Assembly: GCF_009363535.1 (NCBI RefSeq)
Contig: NZ_CP045369.1
Location: 1,747,001-1,811,000, forward strand
Source of the DNA: Microbulbifer sp. THAF38
GTDB lineage: Bacteria > Pseudomonadota > Gammaproteobacteria > Pseudomonadales > Cellvibrionaceae
Length of the DNA stretch: 64,000 bases
Reading direction: 5' to 3'
Below are positions 7,511-15,886 of the stretch, in pieces. The first letter of the stretch is position 1; every line of letters begins with the position of its first letter. The translations under genes were made by a program, and so were the position numbers. The notes below the pieces were generated by a model that worked only from the letters and a program-made list of their open reading frames with translations, was not told the origin of the DNA and made no database searches.

Positions 7511-7771
7511 ATGATTGATGTCATTGATGGATTTAAAGCAGGTGGTTGCGGTAAAATTTTTATCAGACACTTACTGAAGCTTATTTTTACACTGTGTGTC
7601 TCGATAGTTCTTGTAGGGTTGATTCGCTTCTTACTTGGGAAAGATGAGATAATACCTCTTGGTGCTGAATCCATAGGCGTTTTAATAGCTTTGGTATTAA
7701 TGCACCTAGTTGATTTCATGCGTGCGGTAATTAAAAATGGCGAGCATTCTGATATACCCCCAGCCACATAA
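7511..7771 (+). CDS. small membrane protein of unknown function (cassette ORF)
   Basis: 86 residues. Two hydrophobic segments (about residues 22-41 and 51-70) suggest a two-pass membrane protein with short termini. It starts at ATG 7511 with TAGGAAAT just upstream. The TAA stop is part of the next attC left core (CACATAACC). No family recognised. Confidence 0.7.
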   Translation: MIDVIDGFKAGGCGKIFIRHLLKLIFTLCVSIVLVGLIRFLLGKDEIIPLGAESIGVLIALVLMHLVDFMRAVIKNGEHSDIPPAT

Positions 7772-7876
7772 CCAGGCCAAGCAGGCTCGCCCAGCCCCTG
7801 TGGGGCTAGGCTGGACAGCCTACGCAGCGCGCTTCGCACGCAAACGCTCCGGTTGCCCCTGTTGGCAACGTTATAC
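7765..7876 (+). other. attC site
   Basis: Nearly identical to the attC of repeat copy C (9940-10051), including the GCAGCGCGCTTCGCACGC insert, although the upstream sequences are unrelated. Confidence 0.85.
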
Positions 7877-7886
7877 GTTAGGAGCT

Positions 7887-8180
7887 ATGAAAGCATTTCT
7901 ATTATCTCTGGCGCTCTTGATCTCAAGCTTTCAGGCTCTTGCTGAAGAATCATGTGAGCGTAATGTTCAGGATGATGGAGCGAGAAAAGCAGCAATTAGT
8001 TTCTTATCTCGTCAAGAGTATGTGGATGAGTATGAGAGATATCCCGAATCCACAATAGAGTCAGGCTGTTTCTGGATTGTTTCGTTTAAGCATAAAGACT
8101 GGAAAACTAGAAAGCCCTCGCGTGGCAAGGTGAGTGTTCATAAAACAACAGGGGAAACAAAGTGGCTTCCTTCAAGGTAA
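7887..8180 (+). CDS. small secreted protein (cassette ORF, copy 1)
   Basis: 97 residues starting at ATG 7887, chosen because TTAGGAGCT precedes it directly; a longer frame upstream reads through the attC and is not real. The signal peptide (residues 1-18, cleavage after QALA) is followed by a compact domain with two Cys and a pattern GCFWIVSF...KVSVHKTTGE. This looks like the beta-rich part of NTF2-fold or PepSY-like periplasmic proteins, but I cannot assign it firmly. The whole cassette (7871-8262) is duplicated at 18462-18853. Confidence 0.75.
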   Translation: MKAFLLSLALLISSFQALAEESCERNVQDDGARKAAISFLSRQEYVDEYERYPESTIESGCFWIVSFKHKDWKTRKPSRGKVSVHKTTGETKWLPSR

Positions 8181-8183
8181 AAA

Positions 8184-8268
8184 CGTATAACAAGCGGCAG
8201 CAGCATCGGCCCTTCGGGCCTGGACTCGCTACACTGCGTTTCGCTCGCCGCTGTGCCGGACGTTAACT
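8184..8268 (+). other. attC site
   Basis: About 85 bp, CGTATAACAAGCGGCAGCAG... to GACGTTAA. Same site as 18775-18859. Confidence 0.85.
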
Positions 8269-8272
8269 GTAC

Positions 8273-8611
8273 ATGATCAAGAAAGAGATACATTTAGGGG
8301 CTCTAGAATCCAAGTTCTATGAAGAGAATGGAGAGGAGTATTACAAGGTTAATGCGATCTTCGGATCACCGATCTCATGGAGCTTCAACAATCCACTCAG
8401 CCGTATTCAAGTCGAAGAGTGTTCAGAAAGTTGCCTAATAATTCATGGAAAATACATGAGCTTGAAAATGGAGTTTTCTGAACTTTCACCAGGTCTTCAA
8501 AAATGTCGAGTAAAACCATACTTACTCGGCTTTTATCCAATAGGTGTCTACTTTGGTGAAATATCCTGTTCTAATAAAAGGCACCTACTTGAGCGCTTCG
8601 TTCACAGTTAA
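8273..8611 (+). CDS. hypothetical protein (cassette ORF)
   Basis: 112 residues, soluble, no signal peptide, ATG only 10 bases after the cassette boundary with no clear ribosome binding site. Four Cys are spread along the chain. No family recognised. The TAA stop is in the left core of its attC. Confidence 0.65.
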   Translation: MIKKEIHLGALESKFYEENGEEYYKVNAIFGSPISWSFNNPLSRIQVEECSESCLIIHGKYMSLKMEFSELSPGLQKCRVKPYLLGFYPIGVYFGEISCSNKRHLLERFVHS

Positions 8612-8722
8612 CAAAGCAATGCAGCCGACGTCTTACTTTGTACACTTTTTGCACGGTCACTGCTCTTCCATTTTCGTACAAAAAGTGTACAAAGTAAGCC
8701 GTGTCTGATTACGGCGTTATGG
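8605..8722 (+). other. attC site
   Basis: Family with CGTCTTACTTTGTACAC arms and an inner TTTTTGCACGGTC hairpin, also seen at 11811 and 17148. Confidence 0.85.
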
Positions 8723-9093
8723 TGCCGGTCGGTATTTTTAGATTTTCGAGGTTGCTGAAAATTCAGTGTCGCAAAATAGCTTCCAACATTGAGCCAATTT
8801 GGCCGGTTGCTATTCAATCAAGTTCGTTCCTAGAGTGTTCGTTCTGGTTAAGTAGAAGAGGGTGCTCCCGAGTAATCTTGTGGAGTGCCAGTAAGAGAAT
8901 AAAGAGTTGGGGAAAGCGCGGCATTCTTTCCTAGTAAATTTAGGCAGTGGCCAGCCAAGCCGTGGCTGGCAAAGTGCTAGTGGTAGGTTCCGAGTGCGCC
9001 AGCCATAACCAGGCTAGGCAGGATCGCCCAAGGCCCTGCGGGGCCTTGGGCTGGACAGCCTACGCTGCGCTCCGGCTGCCCCTGCTAGCGGCG
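8717..9093 (+). repeat. ORF-poor repeated integron cassette, copy B (diverged)
   Basis: 377 bp. The left two thirds resemble copy C more than the other copies (shared TTCGTTCCTAGAGTGTTCG-type block and GTGGAGTGCCAGTAAGA). The GCCAGCCA/TGGCTGGC hairpin is kept with a different loop (AGCCG). The attC is at about 9003-9099. The start codon of the short ORF seen in other copies is lost here. Confidence 0.8.
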
Positions 9094-9107
9094 TTAAAGG
9101 GCTAATT

Positions 9108-9611
9108 ATGTATCGAGCAGTATTCGTGGTTTTTACAGTTTTACTACTATCTAGTTGTGTTGGTTTAGCTGTTGGCACTTTTGGAAAAAAGGAGTGGGCT
9201 AGAGCCGATTTTCGTCTAGGCAAAGAGCGAAATCAGTTTGTCTTTGAGAAAAAAAATGAACCGTATAAGGAAGAGGAAATAATCGAATATTGGGGGCGGC
9301 CAGACTCCGTAGATACGTTCAAAGAGTGTAAAATTTTAATTTATAAAGGTGGAACCTCTTGGGCGGGCGGTGGAGCATTTGTAGGGATCGTACCAGTACC
9401 TCTTCTAGTTCCAACTGGCACATACAAAAATCGGTTTTACCTGCAAAACAACTCTGCAATAGGCCTTGTTCAAGAGTATGGTGAGGTAGATCGTGCGGTT
9501 GGTTATACCTGTGGTAGCAACGAATGCATAACAAGCTCTGGTGAAAAAGTAAATGAGCCAGAAATTAATGCTCAGGAGGCAATTGAACAGTGGTGTGCTA
9601 CATCCCTTTAA
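9108..9611 (+). CDS. lipoprotein of unknown function (cassette ORF)
   Basis: 167 residues with signal and lipobox LLLSSC (Cys near residue 17). The mature part contains a glycine-rich hydrophobic stretch (GGTSWAGGGAFVGIVPVPLLVP, around residues 82-103). The region before it, IIEYWGRPDSVDTFKECKILIYKGG, recalls SmpA/BamE-like lipoproteins that check 'GxP' pairs, but this is only a resemblance. Outer-membrane or inner-membrane anchored. The C-terminus has three Cys. Confidence 0.75.
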   Translation: MYRAVFVVFTVLLLSSCVGLAVGTFGKKEWARADFRLGKERNQFVFEKKNEPYKEEEIIEYWGRPDSVDTFKECKILIYKGGTSWAGGGAFVGIVPVPLLVPTGTYKNRFYLQNNSAIGLVQEYGEVDRAVGYTCGSNECITSSGEKVNEPEINAQEAIEQWCATSL

Positions 9612-9660
9612 CATGTTTAGGCACCTGACGCCTACGGCGCAAGTGCTAAAAGCGTTATTG
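9605..9660 (+). other. attC site (shortest type)
   Basis: About 56 bp, with TTTAGGCACCTG arms and an inner CGCCTACGGCG hairpin. It holds the upstream gene's stop codon. Confidence 0.8.
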
Positions 9661-10045
9661 TGGCGGTCGATTTTATTGATTTTTCGTAGTAACTGAAGGT
9701 TTAGTGCCACTAAATAGCACCCAGTATTGAGCAGTTTTTATTGATTGCTATTCAAGCAGTTTCGCTCCTAGAGCGTTCGCTCAGGTGCTGTAAAAAGAGG
9801 CAGTCCGCAGCAATTTCGTGGAGTGCCAGTAAGATAGGAATTGGTTGGGGAAAGTGCGGTATTCTTTCCTCGTAAATATTGGGCAGTGGCCAGCCAAAGT
9901 TGGCTGGCAGAGAGCAAGTAGGTTGTTCAGTGCGCGCCAGCTATAACCAGGCCAAGCAGGCTCGCCCAGCCCCTGTGGGGCTAGGCTGGACAGCCTACGC
10001 AGCGCGCTTCGCACGCAAACGCTCCGGCTGCCCCTGTTGGCAACG
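9655..10045 (+). repeat. ORF-poor repeated integron cassette, copy C (diverged)
   Basis: 391 bp, starting TTATTGTGGCGGTC like most copies. Its middle block is shared with copy B. The GCCAGCCA/TGGCTGGC hairpin (loop AAG) is at about 9891-9911. The attC (9940-10051) belongs to the same variant as the attC at 7765. The ATG of the short frame is replaced by GCG. Confidence 0.8.
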
Positions 10046-10055
10046 TTAACACTCT

Positions 10056-10439
10056 ATGAACGATCATACTCCGTACCAAGAAAGATTAAATAGAATTCCG
10101 GATTTCATTGTGGAGTATGAGATAGATCTGTGTGAGGAATTGAAAGAGGCTAAACCGGGGCAAGGAATGCGAGCGGATTTCCTCTACGACGGAGATGATC
10201 CACAAGTAGAAGGAGTACATATGATTTGGCCAGAATTACTTGATAAAAATGGCGAGGTTGTCATAGATACAACACCTGGCAACATTGCCAAGCGAGGCAA
10301 AGCAAATATGTGGGTCGTTGATGAAGCGCGGCGTCCATATCATGCAGAACGTATAAAAATTGGCACAAAAGGCACTTGGTGGCGGGGCGGCCGTATTGCC
10401 AATGTTACAGTCGTAAGTGCCGAGGGGCTAAAGTGTTAA
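10056..10439 (+). CDS. hypothetical protein (cassette ORF)
   Basis: 127 residues, soluble, acidic, no signal peptide. Late residues GTKGTWWRGGRIANVTVV look like a beta-strand core. It starts at ATG 10056, 10 bases into the cassette, without a strong ribosome binding site. Family not recognised; small acidic cassette proteins of this type can be immunity or antitoxin proteins, but nothing here shows that. Confidence 0.65.
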   Translation: MNDHTPYQERLNRIPDFIVEYEIDLCEELKEAKPGQGMRADFLYDGDDPQVEGVHMIWPELLDKNGEVVIDTTPGNIAKRGKANMWVVDEARRPYHAERIKIGTKGTWWRGGRIANVTVVSAEGLKC

Positions 10440-10578
10440 CAAAGCCAGGCAGTGAAGCTCCGGGCCTTCGGCCCTCCGCGGGACAGCTTACCTTGTGCAC
10501 GTTTTGCGCAGGTCGCTTCGCTCCCATTTTCGCGCAAAACGCGCACAAGGTAATCTGCCCCTGCTGGCGGCGTTATGT
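10433..10578 (+). other. attC site (long family)
   Basis: About 146 bp, same family as 5453, 12391, 13265 and 18322. It includes the stop TAA of the upstream gene. Confidence 0.85.
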
Positions 10579-10594
10579 TTCGAATGAGAAATAA

Positions 10595-10846
10595 ATGATG
10601 AATCTTGGGTCGAAAGTAAAGCTTGTATCCTTTAATGGTGATTCTTTATCACCGCAAGACTGTGATCCTGCTGAGAACTACTGGAGATTGATAGGAGCGT
10701 ACGGAACAATCGAAGAGTTAGAAAACTCTCGTGGGCGAGTTCTTGTGAGGTTCGAAAGAAATTTAAGTGAAATGGGGTTGCACTGTCACAATCCCTCTCC
10801 AAATAGCTTGTATATATTGCCATCAGATCTTGAAGTGAGGTCGTAG
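10595..10846 (+). CDS. small hypothetical protein, possible SH3-like barrel (cassette ORF)
   Basis: 83 residues, starting ATGATG. The order LGSKVKLVSF...YWRLIGAYGTIEEL...RVLVRF resembles short SH3/KOW-type barrels in which a basic strand, a GTI turn and a VRF strand alternate. This is fold-style inference only. Cytoplasmic, no signal. Confidence 0.65.
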   Translation: MMNLGSKVKLVSFNGDSLSPQDCDPAENYWRLIGAYGTIEELENSRGRVLVRFERNLSEMGLHCHNPSPNSLYILPSDLEVRS

Positions 10847-10851
10847 TGGCG

Positions 10852-10936
10852 TGAAACATAACAAGCACCGGCACAAGCGCGCACTTCGTGCGCTGGACTC
10901 GCAACAAGTTGCTCGCCTGTGCGGTGAGCGTTAAGT
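10852..10936 (+). other. attC site
   Basis: About 85 bp, CATAACAAGCACCGGCAC to GAGCGTTAA, with an inner GCGCACTTCGTGCGC hairpin. Confidence 0.85.
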
Positions 10937-10938
10937 GT

Positions 10939-11301
10939 ATGAGTATGAGGATAGCTTCAATAGTGGCGCTCTTGTTGATGTCTCAGGGGGTTAGTGCTGA
11001 GGTATCAGATAAAATTCCATCTTTTGTTGGAATGTGGGTGCAAGCTGTAGTTTTTGGTGTGGTCTTTTTGTTTGCCTCATTCAAAAAGCCGTGGTGTGTA
11101 TTATTGGGTTTGCTGTTTTCATTGTTCTTGGCATCCGGGTTCTATGACATGGCAAATGACAGGTTTATGTATTTGGCTGTTATTAAAGAGCAGGGAGAGC
11201 TTTATTTTCTCAATGGCTATGCTTCCTCTTTTGCGGTCGGGGTTCTAGCACTCTTGGGCTTAATAATTAATCGGAGCGTTAATGCAAGGAAAAACACTTA
11301 A
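10939..11301 (+). CDS. small multi-pass membrane protein (cassette ORF)
   Basis: 120 residues starting at ATG 10939 (or 10945), just after the attC core; an upstream extension reads through the attC and is rejected. It has a signal-like first segment ending in VSA (about residue 20), followed by three hydrophobic segments (about 32-48, 53-70 and 96-115). Inner membrane. No family recognised. Confidence 0.7.
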   Translation: MSMRIASIVALLLMSQGVSAEVSDKIPSFVGMWVQAVVFGVVFLFASFKKPWCVLLGLLFSLFLASGFYDMANDRFMYLAVIKEQGELYFLNGYASSFAVGVLALLGLIINRSVNARKNT

Positions 11302-11376
11302 CAAAGGTAGGCAAGGTCGCGCTTCGCGCTTGACCTCGTCGCTATCGCTTCTCGGCACTTGCTACCGGCGTTAAGC
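11294..11376 (+). other. attC site
   Basis: About 82 bp with an inner GCGCTTCGCGC hairpin. Left core CACTTAAC contains the upstream stop codon. Confidence 0.85.
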
Positions 11377-11388
11377 GTCTAGAGAGAT

Positions 11389-11817
11389 ATGAGCAAATCT
11401 ATAGTAATACTTGGAGCTGTAACGATATTTCTGATATTGGCATTTAGCGTTGTCAATATTCAGCAAGGTGGAAAAAATTACGCCCAGCTCAAAAATGAGG
11501 TTTCGGACTCTGCCAAAGCGGACGCTGAAAGTGAGCTTGCTAAAGGCCAATTTGATATTCTGGCTGAAGCTTATGGCTTCGGTGATGGCGGTAGAAAAGT
11601 TCCTGGCATAGGTTTTGAACAATATAGCAAGTGCCTCAGTAAATTCGCTCCTCTGAGAATTTACTTGCGTTCAGGCGATGTCGCATGGGAAAAGAGCGAG
11701 ATTGAACTCATTAAAGAGCTAACAGAATCACCAAAGTCCACACATACATATGCGGAATCTTTCAATCTCAGGAAATTTAAGTGGCTTATGGAGAGCGGCT
11801 CATTCCGATGCGCTTAA
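11389..11817 (+). CDS. membrane-anchored protein of unknown function (cassette ORF)
   Basis: 142 residues. A single N-terminal hydrophobic segment (residues 4-24) acts as signal anchor, followed by a charged periplasmic domain. GAGAGAT precedes ATG 11389. Two Cys (near residue 81 and at the end) could pair. No family recognised. Confidence 0.7.
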   Translation: MSKSIVILGAVTIFLILAFSVVNIQQGGKNYAQLKNEVSDSAKADAESELAKGQFDILAEAYGFGDGGRKVPGIGFEQYSKCLSKFAPLRIYLRSGDVAWEKSEIELIKELTESPKSTHTYAESFNLRKFKWLMESGSFRCA

Positions 11818-11928
11818 CCAAGCAATGCGGCCGACGTCTTACTTTGTGCACTTTTTGCACGGTCGCTGCGCTCCCATTTTCGTGCAAAAAGTGCACAAAG
11901 TAAGCCGCGGCTGATTGCGGCGTTAAGG
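11811..11928 (+). other. attC site
   Basis: Same family as 8605 and 17148, with GACGTCTTACTTTGTGCAC arms. Contains the upstream TAA. Confidence 0.85.
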
Positions 11929-11935
11929 CAAGTAA

Positions 11936-12397
11936 ATGAAATACCTACTACTTTTAATCGCGTTTATTTCATTTCCTGCTTTTTCGTGGGAATGTCCTCA
12001 GTTTGGGAATAGTACGGATGTTTCCACGCATTGGCATGCAGCTACTGATGTGATATTTGGCCGCGTTAAGAGTGGCTCAATAGTTGAAGATCCCGCTGTA
12101 ACTTATGATCAAATTTATGAATTTGAGGTCTTTCATACTCTAAAAGGCAAACCTGAAAGTGGAAAATTCAATTTTCAGGTGGAGAAAGGGCCGGGTATAG
12201 ATGGCTTAATGATTGGTCAAAGCTATATCTTATTTTTCTATAGTAATTCTAAAAGAATAGATTTTTGTAGTATACAAATTGAGCTTTCAAGTCACATCAA
12301 TGATCTAGTAGAGCTAAAATTTTCTAACTCTAGAAGTGATGTATGGTACTCGCGACCACTAAAGGAGCTTCTGGACCTGTGGCACGCCCAGCCTTAA
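11936..12397 (+). CDS. secreted protein, possible netrin/TIMP-like domain (cassette ORF)
   Basis: 153 residues with signal peptide (cleavage after FSW or near residue 18). The sequence ATDVIFGRVKSG...YEFEVFHTLKGKPESGKFNFQV...MIGQSYILFFY follows the pattern of bacterial netrin-module (TIMP-like OB-fold) proteins: a Cys near the mature N-terminus, a 'xxVIFxGxV' strand, a 'xLKG' strand and a 'GxxYLxF' strand. Cys at about 20 and 113 fit the usual disulfide. This is inference from pattern. Periplasmic or secreted. Confidence 0.7.
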   Translation: MKYLLLLIAFISFPAFSWECPQFGNSTDVSTHWHAATDVIFGRVKSGSIVEDPAVTYDQIYEFEVFHTLKGKPESGKFNFQVEKGPGIDGLMIGQSYILFFYSNSKRIDFCSIQIELSSHINDLVELKFSNSRSDVWYSRPLKELLDLWHAQP

Positions 12398-12535
12398 CAA
12401 TCACAGGCAGTATGCTACGGCCCTTCGGGCCTCCGCGGGACGGCTTACCTTGTGCACATTTTGCTCGGGTCGCTTCGCTCTCATTTTTGCGCAAAAGGCG
12501 CACAAGGTAAGCCGCCCCTGCTGTGGGCGTTATTG
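12391..12535 (+). other. attC site (long family)
   Basis: About 145 bp, same family as 5453. Left core CCTTAAC contains the upstream stop. Confidence 0.85.
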
Positions 12536-12897
12536 TGGCGGTCAATTTTCAGATTTTCTGTAGCTGCTGCAAGCATCAACTTCTATCTGAGCACTCTTTT
12601 CCTGAGAGTTTTCCTGCAATCTGGTACCGTAGTTTCGCTCCAGTGCCATCGTTTTAAGTCAGCAAGCCCTGCAAGCCAGCTACACCATCATGGAGTGCCA
12701 ATCAGATAGTTAACCGGTTGGGAAAGTATGGTATTTTCTCCTGTAATTTTATCGGGCAGTGGCCAGCCAAAGTTGGCTGGCAGAGAGCAAGTAGGTCGTT
12801 CAGTACGCGCCAGCTATAACTAGGCCAGGCAAGATCGCCCAGCCGGAGGCTGGGCTGGACAGCCTACGCTTCGCTTCGGCTGCCCTTGCTGGCAACG
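12530..12897 (+). repeat. ORF-poor repeated integron cassette, copy D
   Basis: 368 bp. TTATTGTGGCGGTCAATTTT start, TGTAG/CTGCA hairpin, GCCAGCCA/TGGCTGGC hairpin with AAG loop, attC at about 12813-12903. The short frame starts with ATG GTA TTT but ends at TAG just inside the attC. Confidence 0.85.
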
Positions 12898-12915
12898 TTA
12901 TACATCAGGTCACAC

Positions 12916-13260
12916 ATGAGCCTTTATGAGCTAATTCAGAATACGATTCGGGTGGTTCCTGTTGTGGTATTGTTGCCAGCCTTTCTATATCTACTTAGGC
13001 TTAAGTGGTACCAGCGTTTTGGAGTAATGTTTGTCTTGGGATGGGTGGTGTTCGCAGCCTCGACATTGTTGTTCTGGAGCTATTCAATTAACTATGCACC
13101 CACTCAAGAAACCATGACAGATCTTGCCCAACGAGATGGTGCGCCGAGGTTATTTGGCACATTGTTTGGTTGGGCCTTTGGTCTTATTCTGCTGTTTATA
13201 TTTGAAGCGACAAGGTTAATCTATATTGGATTCAACCCACTAATTAGCCGGCTAAGGTAA
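12916..13260 (+). CDS. small multi-pass membrane protein (cassette ORF)
   Basis: 114 residues starting at ATG 12916; the frame extends upstream only through the attC of the repeat. Three hydrophobic segments (about residues 12-30, 38-57 and 83-103) separated by short loops. Inner membrane; family not recognised. Confidence 0.7.
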   Translation: MSLYELIQNTIRVVPVVVLLPAFLYLLRLKWYQRFGVMFVLGWVVFAASTLLFWSYSINYAPTQETMTDLAQRDGAPRLFGTLFGWAFGLILLFIFEATRLIYIGFNPLISRLR

Positions 13261-13264
13261 GAAA

Positions 13265-13410
13265 ATGCATAACAAAGCCGGGCAGTTTGCTCCAGGCCTA
13301 CGGCCCTCCACGGGACGGCTTACCTTGTGCACCGTTTGCGCGGGTCGCTGTGCTCCCATTTTCGCGCAAATGGCGCACAAGGTAAGCTGCCCCTGCCGGC
13401 GGCGTTAACT
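13265..13410 (+). other. attC site (long family)
   Basis: About 146 bp, same family as 5453, with slightly changed inner hairpin (GCGCAAATGGCGC). Confidence 0.85.
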
Positions 13411-13423
13411 GTAATTGAGAGTT

Positions 13424-13687
13424 ATGGAATTAGACGAAGCAATCAAATCATTTAATGAGCTGTTGTCCAAATACGGAGTTAAGGGCTGGAAACTGAGTGA
13501 GGTAAGAACTGCTTCCTCAGCACGTAATGTGCTTAGTAAATTTGGTGGAATGGGCAGCATAAATGATATTTATATTTGCGCTGCCAATGGCCATAACATC
13601 AAGCCTGAGCATGAAATGCAAGCCAATACAGAGTTACATGAATTATTAGAGCGTATTTATGAGCTCTGTAAAGCTAAGGCTCAGTAA
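13424..13687 (+). CDS. small soluble hypothetical protein (cassette ORF)
   Basis: 87 residues. ATG 13424 is preferred over the in-frame TTG at 13415 because GAGAG lies just upstream. The central segment SKFGGMGSINDIYIC is striking and recalls a short uncharacterised family with 'FGGMGSxND' (I believe a DUF of the 6966 type, not verified). Helical C-terminus. Cytoplasmic. Confidence 0.7.
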   Translation: MELDEAIKSFNELLSKYGVKGWKLSEVRTASSARNVLSKFGGMGSINDIYICAANGHNIKPEHEMQANTELHELLERIYELCKAKAQ

Positions 13688-13697
13688 TGTCAGATTC

Positions 13698-13796
13698 ACA
13701 GTTAACAAGGGCCAGCAACGGACTGTCAAAAGTGTCACTTAAATTGCTGGCGCAATTACGTGCCACTTTTGCCAGCCGCTGTGGTGGGCGTTATGT
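13698..13796 (+). other. attC site
   Basis: About 98 bp. Inner arms AAAAGTGTCAC/GTGCCACTTTT around AATTGCTGGCGCAATT. Confidence 0.8.
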
Positions 13797-13813
13797 GATT
13801 CGGAGAGTATGTA

Positions 13814-14008
13814 GTGATTTACGGTTTAATCGGCATTGTCTTTTTCGTGTGGGTAATCTTCTTCGGTGGAGCTAGTCGATTGGAGAATACGTTGGTCGGT
13901 TACTTTGAGTTCGGCCAAGCTGGAGAGAAAGCCATCTATATTAAAATGGTGTCTTGGATCGGCCTGGTATTTTCTGTGGGTTTTCTGTTTTTTGGCAGCT
14001 CTAGCTAG
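13814..14008 (+). CDS. 64-residue membrane protein (cassette ORF, GTG start)
   Basis: The GTG at 13814 is chosen because GGAGAG lies 6 bases upstream; the nearer ATG at 13809 runs straight into TAG. Two hydrophobic segments (residues 2-18 and 44-61) with a short loop. Function unknown. Confidence 0.65.
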   Translation: MIYGLIGIVFFVWVIFFGGASRLENTLVGYFEFGQAGEKAIYIKMVSWIGLVFSVGFLFFGSSS

Positions 14009-14022
14009 GCGTGTGCGAGTAT

Positions 14023-14143
14023 CACATAACAAGCAGCGGCAGAGCGACAGCCAACGCTACGCACCTTTTGTGTTACTCGCTGGCGCTCAAACATTAACAC
14101 AAAATGCGCTCCGCGCTGGCTGCGCCTGCGCTGGGCGTTAACT
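14023..14143 (+). other. attC site
   Basis: Nearly identical to the attC at 1699-1818 and close to that at 24663-24783. Confidence 0.85.
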
Positions 14144-14157
14144 GTACTGGTGAAATT

Positions 14158-14457
14158 ATGACTAGGGGAAAAGGGATAGCATTGAGGCTCGCATTAGTGG
14201 TCGTACTTGCAACTGCTATTTCATTTTTCTTTGAAATTAGTTTCTATATGAGTGTTGTTATAGTTGCAGCTCTAGGAGTTTTTGGCGAAATGGTACATAT
14301 GCCTGAAAATATGCCAGGAGCTACCGACAACCCAGAAGGAAAAGAAGCTCATCCAATTAAGGCAATGGCCATTGGGGTACTTGTTGTATTTGTTTTACTG
14401 TTTGTGGGTTTTCTGTTTCCAGAGGTATACCGTTATGGTTTCGGTACATACAGTTAA
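14158..14457 (+). CDS. small membrane protein (cassette ORF)
   Basis: 99 residues starting at ATG 14158; the upstream extension is attC sequence. Hydrophobic segments at about residues 7-24, 27-45 and 69-90, with a hydrophilic loop rich in Pro, Glu and Asn between the second and third. No family recognised. TAA stop is in the next attC. Confidence 0.7.
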   Translation: MTRGKGIALRLALVVVLATAISFFFEISFYMSVVIVAALGVFGEMVHMPENMPGATDNPEGKEAHPIKAMAIGVLVVFVLLFVGFLFPEVYRYGFGTYS

Positions 14458-14541
14458 CAAGCCGCAGCAATCGCTCCCTTTGGTCGCTGGGACAGCCAAA
14501 ACGCTACGCTTATTTGTCTGCCCTTGTGCGGGGCGTTAGGC
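14451..14541 (+). other. attC site
   Basis: About 90 bp, CAGTTAACAAGCCGCAGCAATC to GGGGCGTTAG. Confidence 0.85.
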
Positions 14542-14557
14542 ACTGGAAGGAGATTCA

Positions 14558-15013
14558 GTGGGTTATCACGTATCAATATTGAGAACTGAGGATAAAGTTC
14601 AGAGAAATATTGAAATTAGCGAGATTCATAGGGCTATTTCCTCTGAATGGAAATTCGATACGAAACATAAATGTTTTGAGAAGATAGGAAAAGATAACGA
14701 GATCTGCGTTTTGTGGTACTCAAATGGTGAGCTTTGGGCAAAAAATCCATCTCAATGGGCCATAACTCAAATGCTCGACCTTGCGGATAGTTTAGGTGCC
14801 CGTGTCAGAGGTGATGAGTTCGAAACTTACATCTCCAATAATAATACCTATCTTCACCCTGATGATATTTCTCTTATCAAGAAAGCCAATAAAGCTGGCG
14901 AGGATCTCATCAAAGAGTCGTTGAGTGAGCAAAAAACAATCAGAGGAGTATTTATAGGCTTTTTCTTACTTATGGGCGCCATTGCTTTCGTAATTGGAAA
15001 AAACTTTGAGTAG
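14558..15013 (+). CDS. C-tail-anchored hypothetical protein (cassette ORF, GTG start)
   Basis: 151 residues. GTG 14558 follows GGAAGGAGA at good spacing. A soluble N-terminal domain (residues 1-125) is followed by one C-terminal membrane segment (about 128-146), so the bulk faces the cytoplasm. Family not recognised. Confidence 0.7.
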   Translation: MGYHVSILRTEDKVQRNIEISEIHRAISSEWKFDTKHKCFEKIGKDNEICVLWYSNGELWAKNPSQWAITQMLDLADSLGARVRGDEFETYISNNNTYLHPDDISLIKKANKAGEDLIKESLSEQKTIRGVFIGFFLLMGAIAFVIGKNFE

Positions 15014-15017
15014 TAAC

Positions 15018-15137
15018 GGGCCTAACAAACCAATGCAGCTGACAGCCAACACTCCGCTTGCTTTGTGTTGCTCGCTGCGCTCACAGATTAACACAAAGTA
15101 AGCTCCATGCTGGCTTCAGCTGATTGGGGCGTTATTG
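15018..15137 (+). other. attC site
   Basis: About 118 bp, related in its centre to 1699 and 14023 (GACAGCCAACACTCCG, ATTAACACAAA). Confidence 0.85.
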
Positions 15138-15499
15138 TGGCGGTCAATTTTTAGATAGTTTGTAGTTGCTGTAAGTAACAATCTCTACCTGAACACACTT
15201 CACCAGAGAGTTCTCCTGCTAACTGGTACCGCAGTTTCTTTCAAGTGCCTTCGTTTTAAGTCAACAAGTTCTGCAAATTAGCTGCCGCATTGTAGAGTGC
15301 CAGTCAGATAGTTAATTGGTGGGGAAAGTATGGTACTTTTCCCTGTAAATTTATCGGGCAGTGGCCAGCCAAAGGTGGCTGGCAGAGAGCAAGTAGGTCG
15401 TACAGAGCGCGCCAGCTATAACCAGGCCAGGCAAGATCGTCCAGCCGGAGGCTGGGCTGGACAGCCTACGCTCCGCTTCGGCTGCCCTTGCTGGCAACG
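15132..15499 (+). repeat. ORF-poor repeated integron cassette, copy E
   Basis: 368 bp. TTGTAG pairs with CTGTAA through two G-U pairs. The GCCAGCCA hairpin has an AAGG-type loop. attC at about 15415-15505. The short frame is open through the attC into the next cassette. Confidence 0.85.
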
Positions 15500-15501
15500 T
15501 T

Positions 15502-15885
15502 ATGAGATTCGTGATGAAGCAAGCTTTTATTCTTTTGGTTTTTCTTGTTGTGTCTTGTGGTCGAGGAAATCCTGGAGACGGAATGGAGTCTGGTACTGAC
15601 AAGTATGAATGGTCGATTCTTCAGAACCTTGAATACCAAAATAGAGATGTCAATAATTTGAAGTTCTCAATTATAGAAAAATATAATTATGCTATCGCAC
15701 AGGTTCCAAATGAATCTGGCGTGGGTGCTTTCTATATAATGCTCAATCCAAAGGCGCCTCCCTTCTACAAGCAGATGCCATCTAAACAATATAGTTTGAG
15801 CGATGAAAGGTTTTCTGTGATTCAGTCTCACCCAAAGACCATTACTACAGTTGAGATGGCGGTTAGATCGCATGTCGCGGAGTAA
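15502..15885 (+). CDS. small lipoprotein of unknown function (cassette ORF)
   Basis: 127 residues. ATG 15502 lies inside the attC core GTTATGAG; ATG 15514 is the alternative. Lipobox LVVSC has its Cys at about residue 19. The mature part is soluble with a helical C-terminus. No family recognised. The gene is followed by an attC that is nearly the same as that of the ORF-poor repeat. Confidence 0.75.
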   Translation: MRFVMKQAFILLVFLVVSCGRGNPGDGMESGTDKYEWSILQNLEYQNRDVNNLKFSIIEKYNYAIAQVPNESGVGAFYIMLNPKAPPFYKQMPSKQYSLSDERFSVIQSHPKTITTVEMAVRSHVAE

Positions 15886-15886
15886 A

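Noticed and set aside
7737..7886. Upstream in-frame extension of the secreted protein at 7887
   Set aside because: It is translation of attC sequence; TTAGGAGCT and a signal peptide mark ATG 7887. The same applies to extensions before 10939, 12916, 14158 and 18478.
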